From assembly GCA_024236075.1 (NCBI GenBank), contig JACKLE010000011.1:1-55881 (forward strand): a stretch of 55,881 nucleotides of DNA. The letters run 5' to 3'. The notes beneath the pieces were generated by a model that had not been told where the DNA came from, did not search any database, and saw only the letters and a list, made by a program, of their open reading frames with translations. Below, piece after piece: positions 1 through 9,001 of this stretch. Origin of the DNA: Alphaproteobacteria bacterium (GTDB taxonomy: Bacteria; Pseudomonadota; Alphaproteobacteria; JACAEB01). Numbering within the stretch: position 1 is the stretch's first letter; the number at the start of each line of letters is the position of its first letter. The translations under genes were made by a program, and so were the position numbers.

Positions 1-673
1 CAGGGGTGCCTATGCGGCCCACCGGATAGCGGCTCCCGAGCTGCCGGGCCATGGCATCGGGATCGGCGCCGGGCTTGCGCCGCGCCCAGGCCGCTTCGAC
101 GAGCGGCGTGCGCACCGCCCCGGGGCAGACCGCATTGACGCGTATGCCCTGCGGTCCGTGATCGACCGCCATGGCGCGCGTGAGCGCATTGAGCGCCCCT
201 TTCGTCGCCGCATAGGCCGCGATGCGGGGACGCGCGACGAAGGCCTGCGCGGAAGAGACATTGACGATCGCGCCGCCGCCTGCCGAAGCCATGTGCGGCA
301 CGGCGCTCCGCGCAAAGAGGAAAGGCGCGACGAGGTTGACTTCGAGCGTGCGCTCGAACTCGGCGCGCGACAGCTCGGTCACGCTGCCGCGCGCGTCGAC
401 TGCGGCATTGTTGACGAGCGCGCGAAGGCGGCGCCCGTCCCGTGTCGCCGCCGCGACCGCCTCCGCGACATGGGCCTCGTCGGCGACCTCGCCCTCGAGG
501 ACCTCGATGGCAAGACCCTCGGCGCGGGCCGCCTGGCTCAGCGATTCGAGCGCCGGGCCATCGCGATCGCACGCGACGGGTAAGTAGCCATCGCGGGCCA
601 GGCGCAGCGCCGTCGCGCGGCCAATCCCGCCGCCCGCGCCCGTAACGATCGCCGTCGCCTGCCCGTCCGCCAT
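1..673 (-). CDS. SDR family NAD(P)-dependent oxidoreductase, 3' end cut by window edge
   Basis: The frame reads 224 codons from an ATG at 671-673 and runs off the left edge, so the C-terminus is missing. It is a classical short-chain dehydrogenase/reductase. The N-terminal glycine-rich nucleotide-binding loop (TGAGGGIG, residues 11-18) is followed by the structural NNA motif near residue 88, the catalytic Ser in NVSS, and a YAATK active-site Tyr-Lys pair. After this comes the usual RVNAVCPGAVRT segment. The family oxidises or reduces hydroxyl/keto groups on sugars, polyols or acyl-ACP with NAD(P). The substrate cannot be read from sequence. The neighbouring aldose-1-epimerase-like gene on the same strand, 66 bp upstream, makes a sugar-related role plausible, but that is inference. 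Confidence 0.85.
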   Translation of the reverse strand, partial: MADGQATAIVTGAGGGIGRATALRLARDGYLPVACDRDGPALESLSQAARAEGLAIEVLEGEVADEAHVAEAVAAATRDGRRLRALVNNAAVDARGSVTELSRAEFERTLEVNLVAPFLFARSAVPHMASAGGGAIVNVSSAQAFVARPRIAAYAATKGALNALTRAMAVDHGPQGIRVNAVCPGAVRTPLVEAAWARRKPGADPDAMARQLGSRYPVGRIGTP

Positions 674-739
674 CGCGTCCCGCCCGACGAATTTCTATGG
701 GCGGATGATACCGATAACATCGCGGAAGGGAAAGCGTCC

Positions 740-1645
740 TCACGCCCAGCTTGGGCCCGGCCGCACGGCGATCGTCATGGTGCACGCGAAGCTCTCGCCG
801 GGCGCGAGCAGCGTGATGCCCGGCCGCTCGGCGAGTTCCCCGTCGCTGCCCTCGGCGGCGGGCAGGCCGCGCCATGGCTCGATCGCAAGGAAGCCCGCAC
901 CCGGGCGCGACCAGATCCCGAGATGCGGCATGTCGGGAAAGCCGACCTCGATGCCGAGCCGGTCCGGCACGCCGAACCAAACGGCGCGGCTCGAAGGATT
1001 GTCGAAGATGAGCGCGCCACCCTCGAAGAGCTCGTCGCGCGGCCTCAGCGAATCGACCTGAACGGGGCTCGGGAAGGACCGCCGATCGAGGAGACGGGAT
1101 GGCAGGCTCACCCGGCGGATGGGACCCGGCTCGGCCTTTTCGAAAAGGACGAGGTGGTCCTCCCGCCGCAAGGCCGGATCGAGCGGCCAGCGAAAGCCCG
1201 GGTGGTAGCCGAAAGAGGCCGGCATCGGCGTATCGCCGCGGTTGATCGCGCGCGCCGTCATGCGCAGCGCGTCATCCCCGATTGCGCAGGAGAGCTCGAG
1301 CCGGAAGGCGAAGGGATAGATCTCGCGCGTCTGCGGGGTGTCTTCGATCGCAAGGAGCGCCTCGCGGCCGCCGGCCCGCTCGACCTTCCAGACCATGTCG
1401 CGGGCAAAGCCGTGCATGTTCATGGGCGCCGGCCTGCCGCCGTATCGCACGGTGCGCTCGGGCGATGCGCCGACGACGGGAAAGAGCAGCGGCGCCCTGT
1501 CGGGCCAGATCTCCGGGTCGCCCGGCCAAAGGAGGTCGCGACCGTCCTCGAGACGGAGCGACGCCAGCTCCGCGCCAAGGGGATCGATGCGCGCCGAGAA
1601 TCGGTTCGCGGCAAGGGTCACGGGGCCAGTTATCGAAACCTCCAT
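740..1645 (-). CDS. aldose 1-epimerase family protein (LacX-like)
   Basis: The product of 301 residues resembles the aldose 1-epimerase (mutarotase) superfamily, LacX-like branch, which interconverts alpha and beta anomers of sugars or sugar phosphates in the cytoplasm. Recognisable parts are the N-terminal beta-strand FSARIDPLGAELASL, a central NMHGFARD segment with the conserved His, YHPGFRWPL, and the C-terminal LGIWSRPGAGFLAIEPW, all typical of the fold. The frame is open further upstream to an ATG at 1703-1705. The start at 1643-1645 is preferred because the family begins a few residues before the first strand and the extra 20 residues are unlike it. The gene is divergent from the kinase at 1763. 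The exact sugar is unknown. Confidence 0.8.
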   Translation of the reverse strand: MEVSITGPVTLAANRFSARIDPLGAELASLRLEDGRDLLWPGDPEIWPDRAPLLFPVVGASPERTVRYGGRPAPMNMHGFARDMVWKVERAGGREALLAIEDTPQTREIYPFAFRLELSCAIGDDALRMTARAINRGDTPMPASFGYHPGFRWPLDPALRREDHLVLFEKAEPGPIRRVSLPSRLLDRRSFPSPVQVDSLRPRDELFEGGALIFDNPSSRAVWFGVPDRLGIEVGFPDMPHLGIWSRPGAGFLAIEPWRGLPAAEGSDGELAERPGITLLAPGESFACTMTIAVRPGPSWA

Positions 1646-1762
1646 TAATGGGTGCGGCCAAAGACCGCAGTTTTGCTGCCTTTTCGTGTAAACCAATGAA
1701 AACACAACCGTTCGTCGATTCTTAAGAAATCTGCGGCAAATTGACCACCGAGGACAAAAACG

Positions 1763-3796
1763 ATGGCAACTCTACCCACACCCTTTCGATCTTTTTCGCT
1801 GCGCCACCTCGCGCGGATCGGGGCGGTCGTGCTGATCCTCGGTGCGGCCGGCATCTCCTACAAGCTTTACGAAATCCGTCAAACTGCGCGTAGCGCCGTT
1901 GAGGTATGGCGCGAGGTCACAGACATCGGCTCGCCCAAGGAGAAGCTCTTTCGCCGTCTGATCATGCAGATGGGCCTCGAGGGCCTGATCCATCCGTTCA
2001 AGGCTTATGTGCTCACGGGCGACGAGACCATCATCCCCTCGATCTACGCCGCCGTCGGCGCGACTCGCTCCACGATCGGGGTCTATCGCCAGCAGGTCCT
2101 GACGCCGGATGAGAGCGAGGGGCTGGACAAGATCACGGCAACGGTCGAGCGCTACAACGACAATGTGGCGGTCGCGCTGCGCATGCGTAAGAACGGAGCC
2201 CGCGCGAAGGAAATTGACAAGGCGGTGCGCGTCGACGATGGCCCAGCCGTCGCGGGCTTCACGGCGCTCGTCAAAGGCTTGCTAGACGACCTCGGCCTCA
2301 AGGCACCCCCGCAGTCGAAAGCGCTGAAGCCGCAGTTCCGCTTGCTGGGCAATCTGCGCATGTCGCTGGGCTATAACGGCCTCGTCCACAACTACGACAA
2401 CTATATTCTGCGCCATGACGAAACGGCGTACCAACGCTTCCAGAAGTCGCTCGCCTACGCCCGCCTGCAGATCGACGAGTTCCGCCGCTCCAATCTTACG
2501 GCTGTGGAGGCCGGGGCGATCGACGACATCGAGCATGTCGTCGATCAGTTCGAAGCGGGCCTCAGCGACGGCCGCCTGGAGCAGCTCTACCGGTCGGGCG
2601 CCTCGCCCGAGGAGATCTACGCCGCCTTGAACGTCGACCCGACGCCGCTCGGCAACGGCCTTCGCATCATCGAGACCGATCTGCGCCGCCAGGAAGAGGC
2701 GGTGCGCAACGCCCTCACGAGGACGCTCTGGCAGGCCTCGCGAATCGCCGACCAGCTTCTCATCGTCGTCGTTCTCTCCTTGGTCGTGTTCCTCACCTTC
2801 GGAATCTGGTTCGTGAGCCGCTTCGTGGTCGGCCGCGTGAACGCCGTCACCAAGACCATGCTCGAGCTTTCCTCGGGCAATCTCGACGCCCGCATCTCCT
2901 ATGTGAACGACCACGACGAGATCGGCGAAATGAGCCGGGCGCTTCTCGTCTTCCGCGACAATATGCGCGCCAACATCACGCTCAACCGCGAACTCGCCGA
3001 CAATGCGCGCATGGCCTCTCTCGGCGCGCTCGTCGCCGGCATTGCGCACGAAATCAACACGCCCATCGGCAACGCGCTGACCGTCTCGACGACCTTGAGC
3101 GAGCATGTGGCGAACCTGAAGGAAGAGGTGGCCACGGGCCAGATCCGCCGTTCGCTGATCGACGAGCACATCGCGAGCAGCGACACGGCGGCCCGCCTTC
3201 TCGAGAAGAACCTCACGCGGGCATGCGAGCTGATCGGCAGCTTCAAGCAGCTCGCCGTCGACCAGACGAGCGATCAGCGGCGCGGCTTCCAGTTGACCGA
3301 GGTGTTGAAGAACGTCAGCGACAGCGTGCGCCCCCTCCTGCGCAAGGCCGGCCACAGGCTGTCGCTCACCGCCGACGCCGCGCTCCAGATGGAAAGCTAT
3401 CCCGGCGCGCTCTCGCAGGTGCTCATGAACCTCGTCGACAACTGCAAGCTCCATGGCTTTGCGGGAAGCTCGGGCGGGTCCATCGCCATCACCGCGCGAA
3501 AGGTCGAAGGCGGGTGCACCGAGATCACGGTGGAGGATGACGGCTGCGGCATTCAGCCGGACGTCCTGCCACGGATCTTCGAGGCGTTCTTCACGACGCG
3601 CGCGGGCTCCGGCGGCAGCGGACTGGGGCTTCACATCGTGCGGACCCTCGTCACCGGAACGCTCGGCGGAGAGATCCGGGTCGAGGCGCGACCCTCGGGT
3701 GGAACCCGATTTGTCCTCACGGTCCCGCTCGTCGCGCCCAAGACGAGCCCCGAGACCACCACACGCGAAGAGAAGGTCTATTATGTCGCAGCTTAG
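1763..3796 (+). CDS. membrane sensor histidine kinase with HAMP domain
   Basis: This 677-residue protein has an N-terminal membrane segment (about residues 15-35) and a long periplasmic helical region. A second membrane segment (about 330-352) leads into a HAMP linker (about 355-405). The dimerisation/phosphoacceptor domain carries the H-box AHEINTPIGN with His429. The catalytic ATPase domain shows the N-box (LMNLVDNCK), the G1 box (DDGCGI) and the G2 box (GSGGSGLGLHIV). It should autophosphorylate on His429 and pass phosphate to a receiver. Its stop overlaps the start of the next gene by 14 bp, so the receiver-EAL protein is the obvious partner and translation is probably coupled. The ligand is unknown. 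Confidence 0.9.
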   Translation: MATLPTPFRSFSLRHLARIGAVVLILGAAGISYKLYEIRQTARSAVEVWREVTDIGSPKEKLFRRLIMQMGLEGLIHPFKAYVLTGDETIIPSIYAAVGATRSTIGVYRQQVLTPDESEGLDKITATVERYNDNVAVALRMRKNGARAKEIDKAVRVDDGPAVAGFTALVKGLLDDLGLKAPPQSKALKPQFRLLGNLRMSLGYNGLVHNYDNYILRHDETAYQRFQKSLAYARLQIDEFRRSNLTAVEAGAIDDIEHVVDQFEAGLSDGRLEQLYRSGASPEEIYAALNVDPTPLGNGLRIIETDLRRQEEAVRNALTRTLWQASRIADQLLIVVVLSLVVFLTFGIWFVSRFVVGRVNAVTKTMLELSSGNLDARISYVNDHDEIGEMSRALLVFRDNMRANITLNRELADNARMASLGALVAGIAHEINTPIGNALTVSTTLSEHVANLKEEVATGQIRRSLIDEHIASSDTAARLLEKNLTRACELIGSFKQLAVDQTSDQRRGFQLTEVLKNVSDSVRPLLRKAGHRLSLTADAALQMESYPGALSQVLMNLVDNCKLHGFAGSSGGSIAITARKVEGGCTEITVEDDGCGIQPDVLPRIFEAFFTTRAGSGGSGLGLHIVRTLVTGTLGGEIRVEARPSGGTRFVLTVPLVAPKTSPETTTREEKVYYVAA

Positions 3797-5993
3797 TCCT
3801 GTTACGGACGTCCTCGAGGTCGTCGAAGACGAGCCGCGCGAAGCACGCGCCGCCCCTGCGCAGACCTGGAAGGTACTCGTCGTCGACGACGACGCCGAAG
3901 TGCACGAAGCGACGCGCTTCGCGCTCGCCGGGCGCACGATCCTGGGACGTAAGCTCGAGCTTCTCTTCGCGAACACCGCTGCGGAGGCCAAGGCGGCGCT
4001 CGATGCCCATGCGGGCGTCGCCGTCGTCCTCCTGGACGTCGTGATGGAAGAGCACGATACGGGGCTCAAGCTCGCGCGCTGGATCCGAGACAACGGCTAT
4101 CGCAACGTGCGCATCGTGCTGCGCACGGGCCAGCCGGGCTATGCGCCCGAGCTCGAGGTCATCAACGAATACGACATCAACGACTACCGCTCGAAGGCCG
4201 AGCTCACGCGCACCCGCCTTATCACGACGATGACGGCGGCGCTGCGCGCCTATGAGCAGATCGAGACCATCGATCTCAGCCGTCGCGGCCTCGAAATGAT
4301 CGTCACGAGCTGCAGCCAGCTCTTCAAGCGACGCGAGCTCGCGACGTTCAGCCAGGGCGTCCTCCTGCAAATGTGCAGCCTGTTCCGTCTTCCCGGCGAA
4401 GGGATGATCTGCGCAGGCACGCGCGACTCGCAGGCCGACGAGGTGCGAGTCCTCAGCGGCATCGGCACCGTGAGCGAGCTTTCGGGGCGCACGCTCGACG
4501 AGCTCGACGACGAAGCCGAGGCCAAATCCGCGGTCCTGCGTGCGCTCCGCGACGATCGGGCGATCTCGGAAGGCGCTTCGCTGGTGACCTTCGACGGCGC
4601 CGAGGACGACCGCTTCGTCACCTACATGGAGGGCGGCAGCACGCTCACGGCGATCGACGAGGCGCTGCTCAAAGTCTTCGCGGCGAACATCTCGGTCGGC
4701 TTCCAGAATGTCGGCCTCATCGCGCGCCTCGACCGCCTCGCCTATTTCGACGAGGAGCTCTCCATTGCGAACCGCAACAGGCTGAATGCCGAGATTGCGG
4801 CGCGCATCGGGTCGAACCGCCCGCCTGCCCGCGTCGCCTTCGTTTCGGTCGCCAGCTACGAGCAGACGCTCGAGGCCTTCGGCCAGGAAACCGCGCTCGG
4901 CCTCCTGAAGGCCGTCGTGCGCCGCCTCGAGGAGGCACCCGGCGCACCGACGCTGTTTCGGTACGGAGAGGCGATTCTCGCCCTCATTCTGGAAGAAGGC
5001 GACGAGGCCGAGGAAGCGCTGCGAGCGCTGGGTACGGAGCAGTTCGACGCGGACGGCCAGGCCTTGCGCGCGAAGTTCGCGATCGGCGTCGCGCCGATCG
5101 CTCCGTTCCGCGCTCCGTCCTTCGTCTGCCACGAGGCCTATGCCGCGCTCTCGCGCGCGCTCAACGAGGATCTGCCCTGGGTCGACTTCGAGGCCGAACT
5201 CATTCACGAGGCGCGCGCGCGGCTTGAGCTGACGTCCGCCTTGCGCCAGTCCGTGGACGGCGGCGAAATCGCCTCGCACTTCCAGCCCATCGTCGATCTC
5301 GACTCGGAGCTTTGCCTCGGCGCGGAAGCGCTTGCACGCTGGTCGTGGAACGAGGCGCCGGTCGGGCCCGACATCTTCATTCCCGTCGCCGAGCAGACCG
5401 GGCTCGCCTTTCCGATCATGACGCTGATGCTCGGCGCCGCCGCCCGGCTGCGCGCGCTGGTCGCCGCGCGCCACACCGACTTTTATGTCTCGATAAATCT
5501 GAGCGCCACGGATCTCGAGCGGCCCGACCTCGTCGCCGAGGTGGAGGCCATGCTCGCGGAGCACGCCCTGCCCGCCCGTCTGGTGCAATTCGAACTCACC
5601 GAGAGCTGTCTTGTGCGCAACCTGGCAAAGGCGCAGAACCAGCTCGGCTCGCTGAAGGAGCTTGGCTGCCGAATAGCCATAGACGATTTCGGCATCGGCT
5701 ACTCCTCGCTTGCTTATCTCGACCAGCTCCCCGTGGACACGCTGAAGCTCGACGGACGTTTCGTCGCCTCGCTTGGCTCCGGCGGTCGCAGCCAGGCGGT
5801 CATTTCCTCGGCGCTCGAGCTTGGCCAGAGGCTGGGGATCGACGTTCTCGCCGAGGGTGTCGAGACGGCGCGACAGCATCGTCTGCTCAAGGAACTCGGC
5901 TGCCGGCGGGCGCAGGGCTACTATTATGCGAAGCCCATGCCGAGCACGGATTTCGTCATATGGCTCGACAGCAACCTGGGAGGGGCGCTCTGA
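3783..5993 (+). CDS. response regulator with DUF3369, degenerate GGDEF and EAL phosphodiesterase domain
   Basis: The 736-residue protein starts at the ATG 3783-3785, inside the kinase gene. It opens with a receiver domain (residues about 30-155, acidic pocket VVDDD, phosphoacceptor Asp85 in LLDVVM). A DUF3369-like sensor region follows (about 165-320), typical of receivers linked to c-di-GMP hydrolases. Next is a GGDEF-like fold lacking the GGDEF signature (about 325-455; FRYGEAIL sits where it should be). The C-terminal EAL domain (about 485-725) looks active. It keeps EAL (Glu515 in GAEALARW), the INLS Asn, ELTES, IDDFG, LKLD and AEGVET. It probably hydrolyses c-di-GMP to pGpG under control of the upstream kinase. 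Confidence 0.88.
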   Translation: MSQLSPVTDVLEVVEDEPREARAAPAQTWKVLVVDDDAEVHEATRFALAGRTILGRKLELLFANTAAEAKAALDAHAGVAVVLLDVVMEEHDTGLKLARWIRDNGYRNVRIVLRTGQPGYAPELEVINEYDINDYRSKAELTRTRLITTMTAALRAYEQIETIDLSRRGLEMIVTSCSQLFKRRELATFSQGVLLQMCSLFRLPGEGMICAGTRDSQADEVRVLSGIGTVSELSGRTLDELDDEAEAKSAVLRALRDDRAISEGASLVTFDGAEDDRFVTYMEGGSTLTAIDEALLKVFAANISVGFQNVGLIARLDRLAYFDEELSIANRNRLNAEIAARIGSNRPPARVAFVSVASYEQTLEAFGQETALGLLKAVVRRLEEAPGAPTLFRYGEAILALILEEGDEAEEALRALGTEQFDADGQALRAKFAIGVAPIAPFRAPSFVCHEAYAALSRALNEDLPWVDFEAELIHEARARLELTSALRQSVDGGEIASHFQPIVDLDSELCLGAEALARWSWNEAPVGPDIFIPVAEQTGLAFPIMTLMLGAAARLRALVAARHTDFYVSINLSATDLERPDLVAEVEAMLAEHALPARLVQFELTESCLVRNLAKAQNQLGSLKELGCRIAIDDFGIGYSSLAYLDQLPVDTLKLDGRFVASLGSGGRSQAVISSALELGQRLGIDVLAEGVETARQHRLLKELGCRRAQGYYYAKPMPSTDFVIWLDSNLGGAL

Positions 5994-6021
5994 GGGCGAA
6001 GTCCCTCGTGGCGAAACGCGA

Positions 6022-6843
6022 ATGATGAGCAGAGCTTCAACATCATGGGCGGCACCGCAGCCATCCAACGTGGCGGCCAGCAATCGCGCGGCCGCGGCGC
6101 CGGCGATGCGCTACGTGCACTATTGGGACGCCGTCCATGAGCGCATCTCGCTCGTCTCAGCCCATGCCAGCGGCGAAATGCCTCCTCAGGGTACAGATTT
6201 GTGGTCAGGGGGCCAGCCCACTCGCGAGGACGACAGCAGCTTCGAGAACGACCTCGCCGTAACGCGCGCGTCCATCGCCGCGGCGATGGAGGTCTACGCG
6301 CGCAAGCAGCCGTTCCTCCTGATGCTCGACTTTCAGCTCCACTCGCTGCGCGACCGTCGGCGCAGACAGAGGATCGTCGCGCTCTTCGCCGAAATTTCGC
6401 CGATGGTCAAGCCCTATATAGTCGTCCGCGTGGTCGGCCTGCCACCCGGAACCCCTTCCTCGGCCATCATCGACGCCGTCTCCTTCACTCGTTCGCTTTC
6501 GCCCCATGTCTGCCTCGTCGGGTCGCGCGCGCTCATGGAGCATGAGGGCCTGTCCGGCTGCGGCGGGGTCGCGATCTCCCTGGCGATCGAACAGCTCACG
6601 CGCGAGGCCGCCGAAACCGGGCGGAGCAAGACCGACCTGCCCCAATGGCTCAAGGCGGCCCGCGCGGCCTCCAACCTCGTCATGGTGGAGGACGTCACCC
6701 GGCTCGACCAGCTCGAAGCCTGCATCGCCCAAGGCGTGCGCTTCCTGGCCGGCGACGCCATCATGCCCGAATCCCAGTCGCTCTCGGGTCCCATCGCGAT
6801 CAGCCGGCGCGCGATCCTCTCCGCGGTCGCCCTCGTCGACTGA
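6022..6843 (+). CDS. hypothetical protein, EAL-like barrel without catalytic residues
   Basis: This 273-residue protein follows the EAL phosphodiesterase gene by 28 bp on the same strand and is likely the third gene of that operon. Two adjacent ATGs (6022, 6025) are possible starts. No family signature is exact. The layout of the C-terminal part resembles the second half of an EAL domain: a strand with LVMVEDVTRLDQLEACIAQG stands where EAL proteins have AEGVET plus helix. It is followed by VRFLAGDAIMPES where they have the QGY-P motif. The EAL, DDFG and metal-binding residues are absent, so it should not hydrolyse c-di-GMP. It may bind a nucleotide or the neighbouring regulators; this is inference from weak similarity. 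Confidence 0.6.
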   Translation: MMSRASTSWAAPQPSNVAASNRAAAAPAMRYVHYWDAVHERISLVSAHASGEMPPQGTDLWSGGQPTREDDSSFENDLAVTRASIAAAMEVYARKQPFLLMLDFQLHSLRDRRRRQRIVALFAEISPMVKPYIVVRVVGLPPGTPSSAIIDAVSFTRSLSPHVCLVGSRALMEHEGLSGCGGVAISLAIEQLTREAAETGRSKTDLPQWLKAARAASNLVMVEDVTRLDQLEACIAQGVRFLAGDAIMPESQSLSGPIAISRRAILSAVALVD

Positions 6844-6946
6844 CACCCCCAGCCGCCTTCGATGTAGGATCGGACCGCCGTCGGGCCCGACCCTTGCACG
6901 CCCGCGGGGTCGTGTCGGGTTCGGGCAAGGGTGAGCGGGACCGCAA

Positions 6947-9001
6947 ATGCAGAGCACATGGAACGACGGCGAGGCGGCACGGGCCGTCGCAGCCTATGGC
7001 GAGGCCGGCGTCAACGAGGATCTGGCGCTCCGCGTCTACACGACGCGCCTCCTCGGACGCGAGGGTGCGCTCGTGCTCCACGGCGGGGGCAACACCTCGG
7101 TCAAGACGCAGGCCCATGAGATCGACGGCACGCCGGTCGATGCCATCTGCGTCAAGGGCTCGGGATGGGACATGGGCGACATCGAGCCGCCCGGCCTGCC
7201 CGCGCTGCGCCTGAAGCCGCTCCTGCGCCTCCAGGCGCTCGACGCGCTCTGCGACGAAGCCATGGTCAATGCCCAGCGCAGCCAGCTCCTGCTCGCAACG
7301 GCGCCGAACCCCTCCGTCGAGACGCTGCTCCACGCCTTCGTGCCCGCCAAATATATCGATCACACACACGCGAACGCGATCCTGGCGGTGTCCGATCAGC
7401 CCAACGGCATGGCGATCTGCCGCGACCTCTTCGAGCCGGACCTCCCCGTCCTCGACTACGTTATGCCCGGCTTCGCGCTGGCCAAGGCAGTCGCCGCCGC
7501 CATCGCGCGCAGTCCCGGCGCCCACGGCCTCATCCTCCACAAGCACGGCATCTTCACCTTCGGCACCGACGCCCGCGAGGCCTATGAGCGCATGATCGCG
7601 ATGGTCAGCCGGGCGGAGGCGCACCTCGCGCGCGGCCCGCGCAAGTCCTATGCTCCGGCCTCGCTGCCGAAAGCCCTTGCGGCGCCGGCGGACGTTCTGC
7701 CCATCCTGCGCGGCGCGCTCGCCGAGTCCCGCGGCGAGGGCCGCTACGCGCGCTTCGTCTGCGAGCTGAGGCGCGAGGAGCCGATCCTCGCCTTTTGCGA
7801 GCGTGCGGACCTCGCCGCCGCTGCATGGGAGGGCGTCATCACGCCCGACCATACCATCCGCATCAAGAACAAGCCGCTTGTCCTTCCCGCGCCGGCATCC
7901 GGGGACCTCCCCGCCTTCCGCGCCGCGCTCGAAGCGAGCCTTGAGACGTACAAGGAGGACTACCACGCCTATTTCGCGCGGCAGGATTCCTCGCTTCCCG
8001 GCAAGCGCAAGGAGCTCGATCCCCTTCCCCGCCTTGCGCTCGTGCCCGGCATCGGCCTGGTCGCCTTCGGGCGCTCGAAGAAGGACGCACGCATTGCCGC
8101 CGATCTCGGCGCGGCGACGGTCGCGACCGTCGGCATGGCCGAGCGCATCGGCGCGTTCGAGCCGCTGCCCGAGCGCGATCTTTTCATGATGGAATACTGG
8201 TCGCTTGAGCAGGCAAAGCTCGGCAAGGCGAAGGAGTCTCCGCTCGCCGGCCAGGTCGCGCTCGTGACCGGCGGCGGCGGCGCCATCGGCGCGGCGACGG
8301 CCAAGGCCTTCGCCGAGAGCGGCGCCGAGCTCGTGGTCCTCGACCTCGACGGGGCCGCCGCTAAGGCGGCCGCCGCGGCCTGCGGGCGCTCCGCGCTGGG
8401 CCTTGCCTGCGACGTCACGGACGCGGAAGCGGTGCGCGCGGCCTTCGACCGTGCGTGTACGGAGTTCGGGGGCGTCGACATCGTCGTCTCGAATGCCGGC
8501 AATGCCATCGAGGGCGCCATGGCGGAGCTCTCGGACGAGAAGCTGCGCAAGAGCTTCGAGCTCAACTTCTTTGCGCATCAGACCGTGGCGCGGAACGCCG
8601 TGCGCGTCATGAAGGCGCAGGGAACCGGCGGCTGCCTCCTCTTCAATGTCTCGAAGCAGGCCGTGAATCCGGGCCCCGATTTTGGGGCCTACGGAACGTC
8701 GAAGGCGGCTGCCCTCCTGCTCTGCCGGCAATATGCGCTCGAATGCGGTGCCTACGGAATCCGCGCCAATGCGGTCAACGCCGACAGAATTCGCTCCGGC
8801 CTCCTCGACGAGGCGCGAATCGCCTCGCGCGCGAAGGCGCGCGGCCTGTCGGTCGCGGACTATATGGGCGGCAATCTCCTGAAGCAGGAAGTGACGGCCC
8901 GCGACGTCGCCGAGGCCTTTCTCTACCAGGCGCTGATGATGAAGACGACGGGCAACGTCGTCACGGTCGACGGCGGCAACGTCGCCGCCATGCTGCGCTG
9001 A
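6947..9001 (+). CDS. bifunctional class II aldolase / short-chain dehydrogenase (RhaD-type fusion)
   Basis: The 684-residue protein fuses two enzymes. Residues 1 to about 400 form a class II (Zn-dependent) aldolase/adducin-type domain with the phosphate loop HGGGNTS near residue 46, a THAN metal-ligand segment near 138 and a second His pair in LHKHGIF. Residues about 425-684 are a short-chain dehydrogenase with TGGGGAIG, the SNAGNA motif, and a YGTSK active site, ending in VTVDGGN. This matches the bifunctional rhamnulose-1-phosphate aldolase/lactaldehyde dehydrogenase family, which cleaves a sugar phosphate to dihydroxyacetone phosphate plus lactaldehyde and oxidises the aldehyde. No other rhamnose gene is in the window, so the exact sugar is uncertain. 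Confidence 0.87.
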   Translation: MQSTWNDGEAARAVAAYGEAGVNEDLALRVYTTRLLGREGALVLHGGGNTSVKTQAHEIDGTPVDAICVKGSGWDMGDIEPPGLPALRLKPLLRLQALDALCDEAMVNAQRSQLLLATAPNPSVETLLHAFVPAKYIDHTHANAILAVSDQPNGMAICRDLFEPDLPVLDYVMPGFALAKAVAAAIARSPGAHGLILHKHGIFTFGTDAREAYERMIAMVSRAEAHLARGPRKSYAPASLPKALAAPADVLPILRGALAESRGEGRYARFVCELRREEPILAFCERADLAAAAWEGVITPDHTIRIKNKPLVLPAPASGDLPAFRAALEASLETYKEDYHAYFARQDSSLPGKRKELDPLPRLALVPGIGLVAFGRSKKDARIAADLGAATVATVGMAERIGAFEPLPERDLFMMEYWSLEQAKLGKAKESPLAGQVALVTGGGGAIGAATAKAFAESGAELVVLDLDGAAAKAAAAACGRSALGLACDVTDAEAVRAAFDRACTEFGGVDIVVSNAGNAIEGAMAELSDEKLRKSFELNFFAHQTVARNAVRVMKAQGTGGCLLFNVSKQAVNPGPDFGAYGTSKAAALLLCRQYALECGAYGIRANAVNADRIRSGLLDEARIASRAKARGLSVADYMGGNLLKQEVTARDVAEAFLYQALMMKTTGNVVTVDGGNVAAMLR

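Noticed and set aside
3717..6083. Minus-strand open frame of 788 codons opposite the receiver-EAL gene
   Set aside because: It is exactly antisense to a gene with clear receiver and EAL motifs, shows no domain of its own and is rich in Arg/Ala/Glu, as expected from high GC at third codon positions.
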